DNA of 64,000 bases from Eucommia ulmoides (taxonomy: Eukaryota > Streptophyta > Magnoliopsida > Garryales > Eucommiaceae), in NCBI GenBank assembly GCA_016647705.1, contig CM028333.1, positions 4,867,616 to 4,931,615 of the forward strand, in the 5' to 3' direction. Position 1 is the stretch's first letter. Each line of letters starts with the position of its first letter. The position numbers and the translations under genes were made by a program. The notes under the pieces are model-generated. The model did not search any database. It was not told where the DNA came from and saw only the letters and a program-made list of their open reading frames with translations. This document shows positions 47,006 to 58,964 of this stretch, piece after piece.

Positions 47006-48355
47006 TGATAGGTGAATTTTATTTATCTATTTCCCAACCGAATTTGGTAGTTTTCGAGTATTTTTATTAAGTTTTAATTTTAATTTTTTTTTATTTTTAT
47101 TTAAAACAAGGGTGAGGAGCGAAAATAGTCAAAAAACAAGGAAAGTGGTGAAAAAACGATCAAGATGATCAAATATTTAAAGCAGCAGTTTCACCGCTAC
47201 AGCGGTCATCCAACCGCTGCAGCGATGAAACAACAGAGAGTTCCCTAAGTTATGATCATTCCATTGCTGCAGCAGTGAGATCCACCACTGCAGTAGTGAT
47301 AAAGCAGAAAGCCTACCGACATGCCTACCGCTGAATCTGCCGCTGCAGCGGTCAGGCTCTACCTGTTTTAGATATTTTTCTAGATATTTTGTTTGTTCCC
47401 TTTTGTTCCCATTCGTTCCCACTTTTGTTAGGACACATAGGAAGTGTTTTTGGAGTGTTATTAATAGCTCTCAACCACCAAAAGAGGAGGGGCTCAATTG
47501 GAAAAGCAGAAATAAGATTGGAGCAGGTTTTACGGACGTCACCTTCAGATAACGGCTATTCTCCCTTGTTTCTCTCTTTATTCTTAACTCGTTTTTGGTT
47601 GTTTGAACATGTATATATTGTTTATCATTGAATATACGGTTATGGTCAAGAGCTAAACACTAATTATCTATGGGATTGATGTAGTTTATTACTATACGTC
47701 GTTTATTTAATCTTATTTTCGTTATCGGTTGTTCTTGCCTATTCGATTGTGTTTACCGTTCTTCTTTATTTATATGCTTATTTAGATATATTCAGAAATC
47801 GGGGTTTGGCACTTGGGAGAGGTAATCCTGAATTCGGACTAGGGTTTAAACACAACGCGACGATCTAATAACCCGGGAGGGTGTTAGAAAGTGGGCAATC
47901 CATGACATTGGGGCGAGACTCATATGACCAAGTGTCATATAGATGCTCGAGGGAGACTTCAAAATTAACACAAAGTCGCATATTCATTCACTTTACACTC
48001 GGGAGAAGTAGTGAGTAATATTTCGATACTGAGATTGTTCGATAGTTTGAACACCGTTAATGTAAACTAGATTGCATCAAACACGTATATGTAAATGAAA
48101 TTAATCCCTAGATAATCTATTCTCATATAATAGATTTAATATTATAGTTTAATTAATTATTAATTTAGTATATTATTAATTAAAAACAAAAACTACATTT
48201 TTATCGCCTAAATAAAGTTTGGTTATAATAATCGCGGTAATTAGCGACAATTTAATCCAATTCTTGTGGATACGACAACCCTATTCATTCACTATTCTAT
48301 AAAACTTGACCCATACACTTGCGATGAAAGTAGCAACGTAATTTACGCGCTACCA
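47006..48355 (+). repeat. 3' LTR of the 42981 element
   Basis: Palindrome array 47190-47352 with TGCA-centred units, including perfect CCGCTGCAGCGG at 47340-47351. Otherwise collinear with 42981-44245. Confidence 0.9.
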
Positions 48356-48367
48356 ACGACGCCAAAC
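48356..48367 (-). other. Remaining part of the Tat primer-binding site
   Basis: The minus strand GTTTGGCGTCGT abuts the 5' LTR. Tat families commonly use a site starting TTTGGCGCCG. The rest lies beyond the insertion at 42981-48355. Confidence 0.55.
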
Positions 48368-50801
48368 TATTGGTGTCGAAAAATGGTTCCACCAGCAATA
48401 TGGTCTTGTCAGCTCACACGTTGAGAGTTGGTGGTGATCTGGAGATCGTCTACAATGGAGTTGGATGCCTCAAGCATTCTGAACCTTGATCCTGCACTGG
48501 TCCAGGCTGGAGAGGTATTGTCCGGCCTAGCCTTCAGGTCGGTACCTGTACACAGGACCTACTGGGTGTGCCAGGCATGTCCCCTCCGGCATGAAAGTAT
48601 GAGCTCGGGGAGAAGAAATTGAGGCCACTTAGATAAAATAAAGTTGTTACCTCTTGTTTACAACCTCCTGAAAGGCTTGTCAACACTTTTCTTTTATAGG
48701 CGATAACGTCATTAGCATCCCAGAAATTAAAGCCTTAAGCTCGATTACCCGCCCTAATTTGGCTCATGGAAAGCGTGTGAGGGATTAGAGCTATGGGCCT
48801 GGGCCTTTGTTAGTTGGTGGAGAATCCCTTGGACCAGGCCATCAAGATTAGTGGGTAGACCTGGGTACCAGGATGGACGTCGGGTGGTCACACCGACCTG
48901 ACCCCCATTGGTTACATCCTCTGTTTATACTAGAGATTCCTGCTTAGTGATCATTACGTTCTTCATGGTTACTGATCGGTGTGAAAAACCTATCTATTTC
49001 CAATCCGAATTGGTTAGTTTTCAAATATGTTTATAGTTATTTTTATTATGTTTTAATTAGTATTTATACTTTTTGTATAACTCAGGTGTGTGGGTCAAAA
49101 AGATAGGAAACTGGAGCTAAAACAATGAGATCGAACTAAAGCGGTTCGAAGTTACGGTGGATAAACAAGCTCGGAGGCTAAAAGCTGAAATAGGCCCACC
49201 GCTTAGGCATCCAGACCACCGCCTAAGCGGTGAAGATACAGAGAAGAGAAAAATGTTACTGACGGACGACCGCCTGAGCGGAAATTCTACCACTTAGGCG
49301 GAAATCCAGCAGAAGACGAAGAAGGGCTACTGACAGCCGTTCGCCTAGGCAGAAATTCTACCACCTAGGCGAAAATCCAACAAAATGTTCTCCAGTCCAC
49401 CGCCTAGGCGATTAGACTTAACCGACCTAACTCCGCCTAGGCGCAATTTCCACCGCCTAGGCGGATTTGCCCTACACAGCCTTTAGATATTTTTAGATAT
49501 TTTTGAGATATTTTTGCTATAAATACCCTTTCTTCTCCCCTTTGGCCAAAATATCTCTTCCCTCTCTTGCATTTTTGAGCCCTTTAGGCTATACTTAAGC
49601 CTACGGTTAGGGATTTTAGTGGTGGAGCTCGCATCCCGAAGTGGAGAAGGCGGCGAATCGATCGTTGAGCGTTCTTAGCGGTTTTTCTTCAAACGAGACT
49701 AAGTTCTTCAATCGTTTTTCCTTATTTCTTTATCTTAGGAGCATGTGAGCATATTTATCTCGTTATTTTCTTGTATATGCGGCTATGGCCCGAGTATGGG
49801 TTGTAGTAGGGATTAACATATAATTTATAAATACGTTGTTTGGATGATTTCGGTGTTTTGTTTGTGTTTGTTCTTCGTAGTTTGATTGTATTTATCATAT
49901 TGTTTGTTTATTATGCTTAGATTGATAAATGGAGAATCTGGGGTTTTGACAAAACCCCATATTCGGATTACGGTAAACAAACGCCACGATTCTATAACCC
50001 GGTCGGGGTTTGAATCGTGGACAATCAATGACGTGGGGCAAGACATGCGCTACCTAGGGTCGTTAAGACATTGAGGGGGACCTTTTCATTGACCCAAAGT
50101 CGCGTTATATCCCTCGTCTTACACTCAGGAGAGGTGGCGAGGGAGTTTTCGAATGAAGATTGTCGATAGGATAAATACAACGCGACGATCCAATAACCTG
50201 GGAGAGAGTTGGATTGTGTGCAATCAATGATGCTAGGCGAGACTCACGTGACCTAGGGTCATTAAGACGTTGATGGGGACTTCTCCGTTGACTCGAAGTC
50301 ATGTATTCCCCCATCTTACACTCAGAAGAGGTGGCGGCGGAGTTTACGTACCGAGATTGTCAAATGGGTCGAACAACGCAAACGCAAGTAAATCGAGATC
50401 GAACACGTATTTGTAAACACGTTAATCCCTATACAATTCTTCACCCTAAAACATATTAACATATTAGTGTAGTTAATTTAGGATATATTAGTATTAGTTT
50501 AATTAATTAATTACATTTGCTTTTCGCCTAGATAAAATTAGGTCACGACAAACGCGGTATTCGATAGTAACGACAACAATCCTTGTGGATATGATAACCC
50601 GATCTTAACGATTATCCTATACTAAAACTTAGACCTCGTATACTTGCGAGAGTAAGTAGCGGCGCATTTTGCGTTCCTACCAGTTACCGACCTGAGGAGA
50701 CGCTAGGCTATTATCAGCTGTGGTCATTAGACTGTTGGTGATGTGGCGCTTTTAATCTATGTGGCAGGCACGTGGAGATGGATAGACTTTTACCCACATC
50801 A
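48368..50801 (-). repeat. 5' LTR of the Tat element (split by solo LTR)
   Basis: The pieces 48368-48972 and 50688-50801 match the 3' LTR pieces in order. It ends cccacatca, followed by TSD aacgc. Confidence 0.85.
48973..50682 (+). mobile_element. Solo LTR, Athila-like family (1710 bp)
   Basis: Starts TGATCGGTGTG, ends gttcctacca, with perfect TSDs gttac (48968-48972, 50683-50687). Palindrome array 49198-49466 with perfect CCGCCTAGGCGG at 49453-49464. TATA box TATAAATA at 49518-49525. Two tandem hairpin units follow (50040-50340), with CACGTG at 50245-50250. Confidence 0.92.
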
Positions 50802-50806
50802 AACGC

Positions 50807-51383
50807 TTTCCACATTTGAAATTTTCTCATGTAACGTTTATTTAGTGTGTTTGATTGGATGGAAAAAATGATTGATAAAAACATAGAAAGGAAAATAAGA
50901 AAAAAATGTATTTGGTATTGATGAGGAAAAATCTGACAAGACCCAAATCAGCGTCATGTGCCCAAGGGCACATGCACAACATGAAAAGCTACAATGGGAT
51001 CCTAGATGATCGAGATGATCTTCCCGGAGTGGACATCACCTCGGGAAACATTCTACCTCGAACAAGACAACTACGACCTTAGTTCGACCATGGTAGAAAG
51101 GTCTCACTGTTTCCACTCTATAGCTTGGGCAGGCCCACGCCCCTGGGCGAGAGAACCAATGTTATTTCTACTTAGGAATGGTTAAAACATCCCTTCCCGC
51201 TTGTTAAGGATAGAGTCATTACCTCTCCTAATCAACGGTCCCTTAACGCAAGCCCCCACGATTGTCGCTACTATAATGGCAACGAACCGAGAATCAGGAA
51301 AGACTAGGTAGGCAAGTCATTCTTCGCTTATAAATATGAGAACGGTGGTCTAACCAGATACGCACAATTTTCCAAAACACTAA
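50807..51383. other. Flank with LTR-like remnant
   Basis: After the Tat TSD comes about 120 bp of AT-rich DNA. From about 50935 (tgacaagaccc) the sequence is GC-richer, with a TATA-like cttataaatatgag at 51329-51342. It looks like the promoter part of another LTR but its partner is not in the window. Confidence 0.35.
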
Positions 51384-52492
51384 TGTTGATGTCGGATTTT
51401 GGACGACCTCAACGGTATGATCTGGTCATTATTGATGGAGATCTTCTTCCTTGCTGGAATGGGGATGGAGAGGTCTAAAATCAATCTATTTGACCCGAGA
51501 TGGGCAGAGTTGGAGTGACCTGGAATGGATCCTGAGTGGTGAACCAACCTGGGTGCCTTTTGATCCGTGGAGAGTCTTATGACCAGGAAGGGATAGGTCT
51601 AAGCTAGAATGAGTTCGATTGCCTTTCGGTCTGAGAAGAGATAAGTTCGAGCTGGGATGAGATCGAACGCCTTCTGGTCTTCTAATCCGTGGAGAGATTA
51701 ACGTGAGGTAGGATGAGTCCGAGCTGAGATGGACAACAACCTGTCACTTGCACAAAGGACTTGCTGGGATAGACCCAACATGTCCCCTCCAACGTGATAA
51801 TCAACGCTTAGGGAGAAGTTTATAGAAATATGCTACCAAGAAGAGTAAGAAAATTTTATGTACCTTTGGGTATTGGTATGCCCTCCTTTATATAGGCAAT
51901 GGATTGGTTAGTTTAGGGGCTTAATTAAGGATTAGTGTCCCATCTCGGCGCGTGGCCAATGAGAGGGCGAGTGAGAAGCTTAATTTCATGGGCTTGGGCT
52001 TTTTGGCCCTTTTGCTGAGGCCCATGGCCAAGGATATTAGCAAGCGGAGAAGTGGCCTAGCCCATGATTTGAGATAGGTTTTTCTTGTTACCCACGAGAT
52101 GGGGCGTTCTATCCCTTGTCCTTCCAGGATAGCCAGAGACGGGAAGAGGGAATTTTGAGGAGCTTCATTCCCTGCCCTTCCTGGATAGCCAGAGATGGGA
52201 AGGGGGTGTTTTATTGAGGAGTTTGTGGAGTTGATTTTCGAGATAGATGAAGCCGACTTGTGGAGAATGCCGAGATGGGGAGAGGTTTTCCCATCCTGAC
52301 GGCGACTAGACTGCTCTTCCTGGAGAATACTGCTGGGAGAGTCCTGGAATGGTCGGCATTGACTCAAGTGAGCCTCTTCCCGGCATAATCTTTACACTTT
52401 GTCTTTGGCAGGAGTTGACCTTGGTTGAGAGTTTCCTGATACATGGAGATTCTTTATTGGTTGCGTGGGAGTTCCCATTTTTACACTCATCA
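51384..52492 (-). repeat. 3' LTR of a second Tat-like element
   Basis: It begins on plus TGTTGATGTCGG and shares its first 60-90 bp pattern (tatgatctggtca) with the Tat LTRs at 8533 and 48368, but the rest differs. It ends actcatca, directly followed by a minus-strand polypurine tract (52493-52506, G-rich on minus). So this is the 3' LTR of a minus-strand element of a related family. Length 1109 bp. Confidence 0.7.
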
Positions 52493-52936
52493 TTTTCCCC
52501 CCAGGACCTAGTGTTGCCCAGGACCTAGTGTTGAAGAGGAACTCAAAGCAGTGGGGACGCTACTTTGAGTCTTTTCTAGAGTTATGGCTTTTCTTTGGAG
52601 TGTTCGGACTTTTTCTTGACCTTGGAGGGGTGTTGTGCAGGGAAAAGACCATTTTCCGAGATGGAGAACAGGATATTCCGATATGGGAACAGTCAGCTTG
52701 ATAGGAGTAAAGTTCAGCCATTAGAGGCCCGTAAATGGTCCGCGAAAAGCCTGCGCATGCCATGCGCACATCACGCATGCGTCCCATCAGGTCTGCGCCT
52801 CTTCAATGCTCCCTGAAACGCCACCTGCACAGCCGACAAATGAAGGACAAACATTCATATAATTTTGAATGGCACGCTGCTCTAAGCGATTTCAAATCAC
52901 CCGCCTTCGCGATGGTTTGGATGGGCAGAGGATCCC

Positions 52937-52944
52937 TATATAAA
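52937..52944 (+). promoter_or_regulatory. TATA box of second Tat antisense gene
   Basis: TATATAAA lies about 90 bp before the ATG at 53029, in the same arrangement as TATAAATAGG at 17816 in the first element. Confidence 0.5.
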
Positions 52945-53028
52945 GGCGGCATCCCAACCTTATTTTTACACTTTTGTAATTTCTGGAGCACCTTTCCTTT
53001 CCTAGCAAGTAACCCTTCTCCTCTCATC

Positions 53029-53344
53029 ATGTCTTCTAATTATTCATCTTCTTCTTCTTCTTAGCCTGTGTCAGGGTCCTCGCGCACCAGTTCAGGGTCT
53101 ACCACCCTTGAACAAGCCTTGAATATTTTCCTAATTCAACGAGTTGACCCCATCTTGGCACTGCCCCTCTATCCAGAGGAACAGGTTGGTTCCTCAAGAG
53201 GCGTCGAGCCCTCCAGTCGTCACGACGGTAATGCAGGTGTTGGGTCTGCTGGTGGCCTACCATTGATGTCAGCTCAGGCCCCGCAAGTAAGGCTGGTTTC
53301 GATGGTGACATGGCGGAGGCCCAGGAGGATGCATGTACGACGAG
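53029..53344 (+). pseudogene. Start of second Tat antisense gene
   Basis: The ATG context tcatcATGTCTTCTAAT closely matches tcATGTCTTCGTCT at 19363, and both encode a Met-Ser-Ser-rich start. Between the polypurine tract and this ATG lies a leader with a TATA box. The homologous position and orientation make it the antisense gene of the element whose LTR is at 51384. It is cut after about 315 bp by the element at 53345. Fossil. Confidence 0.5.
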
Positions 53345-54810
53345 GATTTAATCGCTCGCGTATTAACTACACTCGCAAGCGCACGAGATCAAGTTTTAGT
53401 ATAGTGATCGTAAGATCGGATATTGTTCCTCTGGAGACGTGTAACTTAATTGAATACCGTGATTTTCATAGTCTTATATTATCTCGACTTTTCAAGAATT
53501 GTTTGTATTTTAATTACAACTAAGATAAATGACAACTATTAGGTTAGTTCTAACGATATTAATTACCTAGGTATTGATTTCTTTCATGTGATACATATTT
53601 AACTTCGTTTAGTTAGTTATAACGGTGTTTATCCTATTTGACAATCTCTGTATCTATAACTCGCTTACTCTCTCTTCCGAGTGTAAAGCAAACGAATATA
53701 TGACTTCGGGTTGATGCCGAGGTCCCCCTTGAACGTCTTTTCGAACACATAGTCATATGAGTCATGAACCAACGTCATGGATTGTAAACGTTCTAACGCC
53801 CTCCCGGGTCGTTAGAACGTCACGTTGCGTTTACCCTAATCCGAATTTGGGGTTACCTCTCCTGAGTGTCAAACCCCGTATTCTCGGTTTATCATAACAA
53901 GCATAATATCAAGAATAATGGTAACCACAATCAGATTTAGACAAACATCCATTAAAGTAATGTATATTAAATCAAACTAGCATTACATGACTTATAATCA
54001 ACACCTAAGTAATATTTATCTACTACTACATGATCCTAGCCATACATCATACAAAATAAGAGTGGTTCAACATCATTAGATTTGGAAAAGTAATTACAAA
54101 GATAAAAATAAGAGAAGAATGATCAAATCTGAAAGTGAAACGGTCCACTGTCGCTAAGTATCGCTCCGCAAATGCTTCGTCCTTGTCCAAATGATGAACC
54201 TCCTCCTTGATCTCTCAAGAATGGTTAGAGAACACTATATTAGGGTTAGGAACCTTTTACCACCAGTTTCAGACGTGAGGGAGTGGTATTTATAGGTCTA
54301 AGGTTTCAAAAATATCTAAAAGATATTTTCCTCTGCGCAGAACTGACCGCCGCGACGGTGGGATTTACTGCTGCGGTGGTGGGTAAGTCAGTTTGTCCTT
54401 CGCTACGGCGGTGGAGGAGACGGTGAACTTCAGGATCTTTCTGTCATTTCAGCGTCGCGACGGTGGGCATCAACGCCGCGACGGTGAAAACAAAACCAAC
54501 TCTCTGATCTTTTACCGCCGTGGCGGTGGAATCTTGCTGCGGCAGTGGGACGCTGGGCTCAACCACCCCTTTTCTGCATTCTCACTGCTGCAGCGGTGGA
54601 TTTCTCACTGGCGATGGCTAAGTTGTCCTGAAACCTTGTATTTTTTCATATTTTCTTCGTTGTTTTCCCACCATTTCGCTCGTTTATAGCTCGTTAATAT
54701 CCCTACACCTGAATTATACAAAAATTAACAAAAACACACTAAAACATTAATAACAGACTCGAAAACTGGAAAAATAGGCTTAGAAGTAGATAGGTATTTT
54801 ACACCTATCA
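53345..54810 (-). repeat. 3' LTR of the 53345 element
   Basis: On minus it starts TGATAGGTGTAAAATACC at 54810. The palindrome array at 54345-54605 is of mixed CGCG and TGCA type. The terminal bases at the left are diverged, so that boundary is approximate. Confidence 0.8.
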
Positions 54811-54823
54811 AATACCCCCAAAC

Positions 54824-56182
54824 TTGGAATTTTACTAGTCCTCGAGCAAAACACTCTAACACTAAAACAAACTAACTACACTAATTAACTAACAACTAAT
54901 CTAAAAATGCATAAACATTAACATACAAGAAGTAAAGGCATGCAAGTTCCAAGTTCAATCAAAGAAACCTAGTGGTTCTTCCCTCAACAACCCCTGATCA
55001 GACCAAGTTCAGGAATAACACACACCACGTGGTGTTCTAGAATTTCAATACTCAGTATCAGTTAAAACCATTCTAAATCCGTTTGAAATGTGTGTGTGTG
55101 AGAACTCAAAGATATAACCATTCAAACACCGGATTAGATTATTCAATAGTTAAGTTCATGACTTAAACCATAAGGGACTTGGAAAACCATATGCTTGATT
55201 GGGCTCGACTATCCACTAATGTAGGTTTGGAAACTCATAGAGATCAACAGGGCTTGTTTGACTTTGGAGAACGACCAAGGGTATCGTAGGAATAGAACAC
55301 AGAAAATCGTTATAGAATGAACGATACCCGAGGCACAAACGCTTATCACTATATCAATCTCTCATAACCCTACACATTTAAAACACAACCCTGAACGAGA
55401 ATTGAAGAACTTTATATTCACTTGTCACAAGAAACGGAATTAAAAAAAACTATACTCACATAGTTTGTTTGTTTGTTTGTTTGTTTGTTTTCCTTCAAGC
55501 ACACCCCCAAACTTATTCAAAATTTTACAATTTCAGAGGCGTGCAAAATGAACTAAAATTTTGACAAGTGAATACGTTTATACTGAACCAATAAACTTTC
55601 GTCCGAAACCCCGCCTGCTCACTTCAAGTTAGCATTAGTCTATGCTACTTGATTTCACTCAATTTTGACTTTTATCTTTAGCGACAATGGTTTGGAAAAA
55701 AATAATTAGCTAAAGTATAGAAACGAGTTTAGAATTGAAAAGTTTATGGGTTTCGACAGGAGAATGAGGGAATAAAATTTTCAGGTTAGTTTCAAAAAGG
55801 TTCAAGCGAAAAAATAGAAGGCCTAAATCATGCCTCCAGAATCACCTCAGCTATAATTTCGCCTCAAGCCTCCCCCAATCAAGTTCTAGATTCCAGATTT
55901 CTGTCATGAACTTATTACTAAATAATCGGCGTCAAATCATTCAACTAATTATAAAATGAGTCCATGCTATCGTGTGATTTTAGGATCAAAATAAATTTTA
56001 CCTAATCGACATGCTAAGCAACACAAAACACACGTGAATGACATTACCCCCGACCTCAATATACAATTAAGGGATAATTTTTATCATCGGGACATGGCTC
56101 AGACAAACTCGAAAACTTGACATGTTCATACAACATCATTTATTAACATATCTACTCTAAATCTAAAAATTAGCATACATAC
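54824..56182 (-). other. Shared 3' internal block of the Athila-like family
   Basis: Non-coding and AT-rich, collinear with 22800-23930, 37560-38680 and 45860-46990. It includes a (TTTG)n microsatellite at 55462-55491 and a polypurine-like CCCCCAAACTT (minus GTTTGGGGG) at about 55504-55514. Confidence 0.75.
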
Positions 56183-58964
56183 TGTCACAACCCGTCCCGG
56201 ACACCCGTCATCCCGAGGTTGGCGTGACTACAACACGACATCACCAAAATCCCAAATAAACTAATGAAATAAATATACACACACTTAATAATACAAACAT
56301 CTATTATGGGGGACACACCCGTCCCGAAATTTACGAACTAAAAGTATTTATCCATGAACCTTTCATAGGTTCACCTTTGACAGCTTCTATCAATCGCCTA
56401 TATGACTCCATCACATAGCTCTACCTAGTGCCAGTAGGGGACCGACTCCTAGCTGTTGGTTATACCTGCGAGTGTACTGCCTTCTTAGTAAAACATTTTT
56501 AAAATAATAACACATTCTAAATATTACCATAATTAAATATGCATCAAGCATAAATATATAAGCAGTGAAAATTAAGCGATATAAATAAGTTTCATCTAGT
56601 ATAAAATCATACCAATCACCATAATAAATAATAAATCACCCAATATAAGTAAAATACCACATCTCAAACACACCACTCCACCACAACACACACTGGTTAG
56701 CCATAGTGATCGTTTTAACCTCACGATCGGAAGTTGCAATGGTACCGTAACTTCCGTAGGAATGCCTTCCTACAAAATATCTATACCCCTTTTGGGGAGA
56801 AATATAATCCACACCCCTTACAAAGAGAAACATCCACATCCCATGGGAAGAATCCACACTCCTTACGAGGAGAAACCATACCCCTTTCGGGGAGAACAAC
56901 CATGGCATCGTCAAAATCAAATACAGCATCATCGAATCACAACTCAATAAATATCGTCTACTCAACATCGTCAAATCACCACGTCTATCTCTTTTCCTCA
57001 CAACCAACTTTTAAATCCAAAAATCATATTTCACACTTTCTTTTAAAGAAAATGTCTGATTCTATCAAAACCACTTTTTCACCCCTTATTTTTAGAAAAC
57101 CAGGCATTTTTAGAAAAACAAATGTTTTCTATTCTATTTTAAAAACTCCGTCTAATTTCACCAAATCCAACAAAAAATCATTTTTAACTTCTTTTTGAAA
57201 ACTATCGAAATCTTCCGAAAATCCAGTTTACCAACTCACTCAAATTCTGCTTGATCCATATCATTTATAAATTCATACAGTTTAAGTAATCACAAATGTC
57301 ATCTTATATATATAGAAAATAGTTTGGTAAGAAGACAGTACACTCACCTGATAATCCGCTCTCAAAAGTTCCACTGACTCTCTGCTACTGATCTTCTGGA
57401 AATCGGAAACCTTTTCGTGACACAGCCTAAATTAATATATATATTTTTTTTTGTGAAAAAAATAACCTAAACATGAAATGCAGGCCCTAATTTCCGAAAT
57501 TTCATATTCCCCGCATTCTATATTACTATTCAACGAGTATTGTTCCATTACAGTTTACGATATCGACTTTATTCATATGAACGGTCTCAATATTTATTAT
57601 CGCCATTTCGATATTTTTTTTATGCCAGTAATTAGTTTCATAATCACCCACGAGACAATTTAAACACAATTAAATTCATATATTAAGAGTGATAGGAATT
57701 TTACCTTTCCTGGATTTTTCACAGGTCCGCGAGATGAGTTTTAGATTATTTTGGGGTGGTTTGTGCATTTTTTTTTCCTTCTTCCTTCTTCCTTTCTCCC
57801 GCTTCTTTTCCCTGCTTTTGTTTTGTGTTTCTGTTTTCCTTCCAGACGACACACACCCGCACCACACCACCGAAGGAGCCACACACACACCCCACCAACA
57901 AAGACCCACTCCTTCGGCGACCAAAAACACACACACAACCTATGCCCAAAACACATACACACAAACGACAATACCATCACCAACGAATTCTCTCTCTCTC
58001 TAACTCTCCACTGCCGGCGACGCTCAAATCACACACACTCTCAACAAAAACCACACCATCGGAGATCAAATACACACACCAAACATGCACACATAGTCGA
58101 CAGAAAAAACAGAGCACACACATCCGTACCTAACTCGCCGAAAAATCGAACAACACGTACCCACGTCAACATGCCGAACACACACCACCGCCAACGCCGT
58201 CGGACCAAAACATTGACCGACTCACCACACTCACACCCACACAAACCAACCACCGTCAGACCAACCGAACAATGGCACAACACACATAAAACACATACCC
58301 ATCCACATGCCAAACGACGGGGACACACACGTATATACACCGAATCACGGACATACACACACGCGGCAACATCACCGGCGACAGAACAGGGACATTCACA
58401 TGCCACCGACGAGTTTTCTCTCTCTAACCTACTGCCGGCGATGCCTCGCCGGAGTGAACGACCGCACCGTCGCATGGACAGACAGCACACATACCTCATA
58501 CACACAATGAAACACACACATATATACTTACAATAGCACACACACCCCCACTTACTGTCCGGACGGTGACGATCAGCCGACCACCGAACAACGGACAACC
58601 GGAACCCACACCGACGGACCCCTCTCTCTCTTCCCTTCTCGATTCTTCTCTTGTTTTCTATATTTCTGCATATATATGTATATATATGTGTGTGTATGCA
58701 TGTCCTAGAAGCCGGCCACATAGCCTTCTCCTCACCACCATTGCCCACCGATTCTCTCTCTAAACATATAAAAATGTATAATTGCACTTAAGCCCCCTTT
58801 ATTTTAGTTAAACATCAAGTTTTATTTTAATGTTCTAAACATTTACAATTTGGTCCCCTAAACTTTTAAATCACATCTTAAATTTTGAAACACGCCCCGC
58901 TATTTTCGAAATATTATAAAAATGCAACTAAAATTATTTGTATTTAAAAAATCGGGGTCTCACA
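56183..58964 (-). mobile_element. Solo LTR copy C, 2.7-kb family (2782 bp)
   Basis: On minus it begins TGTGAGACCCCGAT at 58964 and ends gacgggttgtgaca at 56183. Perfect TSDs catac (56178-56182, 58965-58969). It contains a CA-rich block (57850-58520 on plus) that gives long but spurious ORFs on both strands, an intron-like segment (56466-57347) with 17-nt inverted ends, and a hairpin array at 56780-56895. No protein domain. Confidence 0.93.
56780..56895. repeat. Hairpin array in LTR copy C
   Basis: Five units of about 25 bp each have a small palindrome followed by gagaa(a/c). The cores are CCCCTTTTGGGG, a decayed one, TCCCATGGGA, CTCCTTACGAGGAG and CCCCTTTCGGGG. Confidence 0.85.

Larger units (their letters stand above)
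42981..48355 (+). mobile_element. Athila-like element with two LTRs and gag remnant
   Basis: LTRs 42981-44245 (1265 bp) and 47006-48355 (1350 bp). PBS for tRNA-Asp at 44252-44271. Polypurine tract gtttgggggta at 46993-47003, with similar tracts at about 45616 and 46335. The flanks acggt and acgac share three bases and look like a decayed TSD. It is inserted in the primer-binding region of the Tat element. No pol. The 85-bp LTR length difference falls largely in the palindrome array. Confidence 0.92.
8533..50801 (-). mobile_element. Ty3/Gypsy Tat-lineage element with nested insertions
   Basis: One retrotransposon explains this span. The 3' LTR is at 8533-17542 and the 5' LTR at 48368-50801. 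Without insertions they measure 722 and 719 bp and align throughout. TSDs are aacgt (8528-8532) and aacgc (50802-50806). On the minus strand the order is PBS, gag, protease, reverse transcriptase, RNase H, integrase, then an antisense gene on plus, then polypurine tract and 3' LTR. An extra antisense ORF between pol and the 3' LTR is a known trait of several Tat families. It is broken many times over and interrupted by at least nine younger insertions, so it is among the oldest events here. Confidence 0.85.

Noticed and set aside
51921-52367. Minus-strand ORF of 148 codons
   Set aside because: Lies wholly inside the LTR at 51384-52492, partly from short internal duplications (gggaag...gag). 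No domain.
57751-58787. Long overlapping ORFs on both strands (up to 261 codons)
   Set aside because: They fall in the CA/GT-rich block of solo LTR copy C. They are His/Thr/Pro- or Cys/Val/Arg-rich, lack any domain, and overlap each other in opposite senses. I treat them as composition artefacts.
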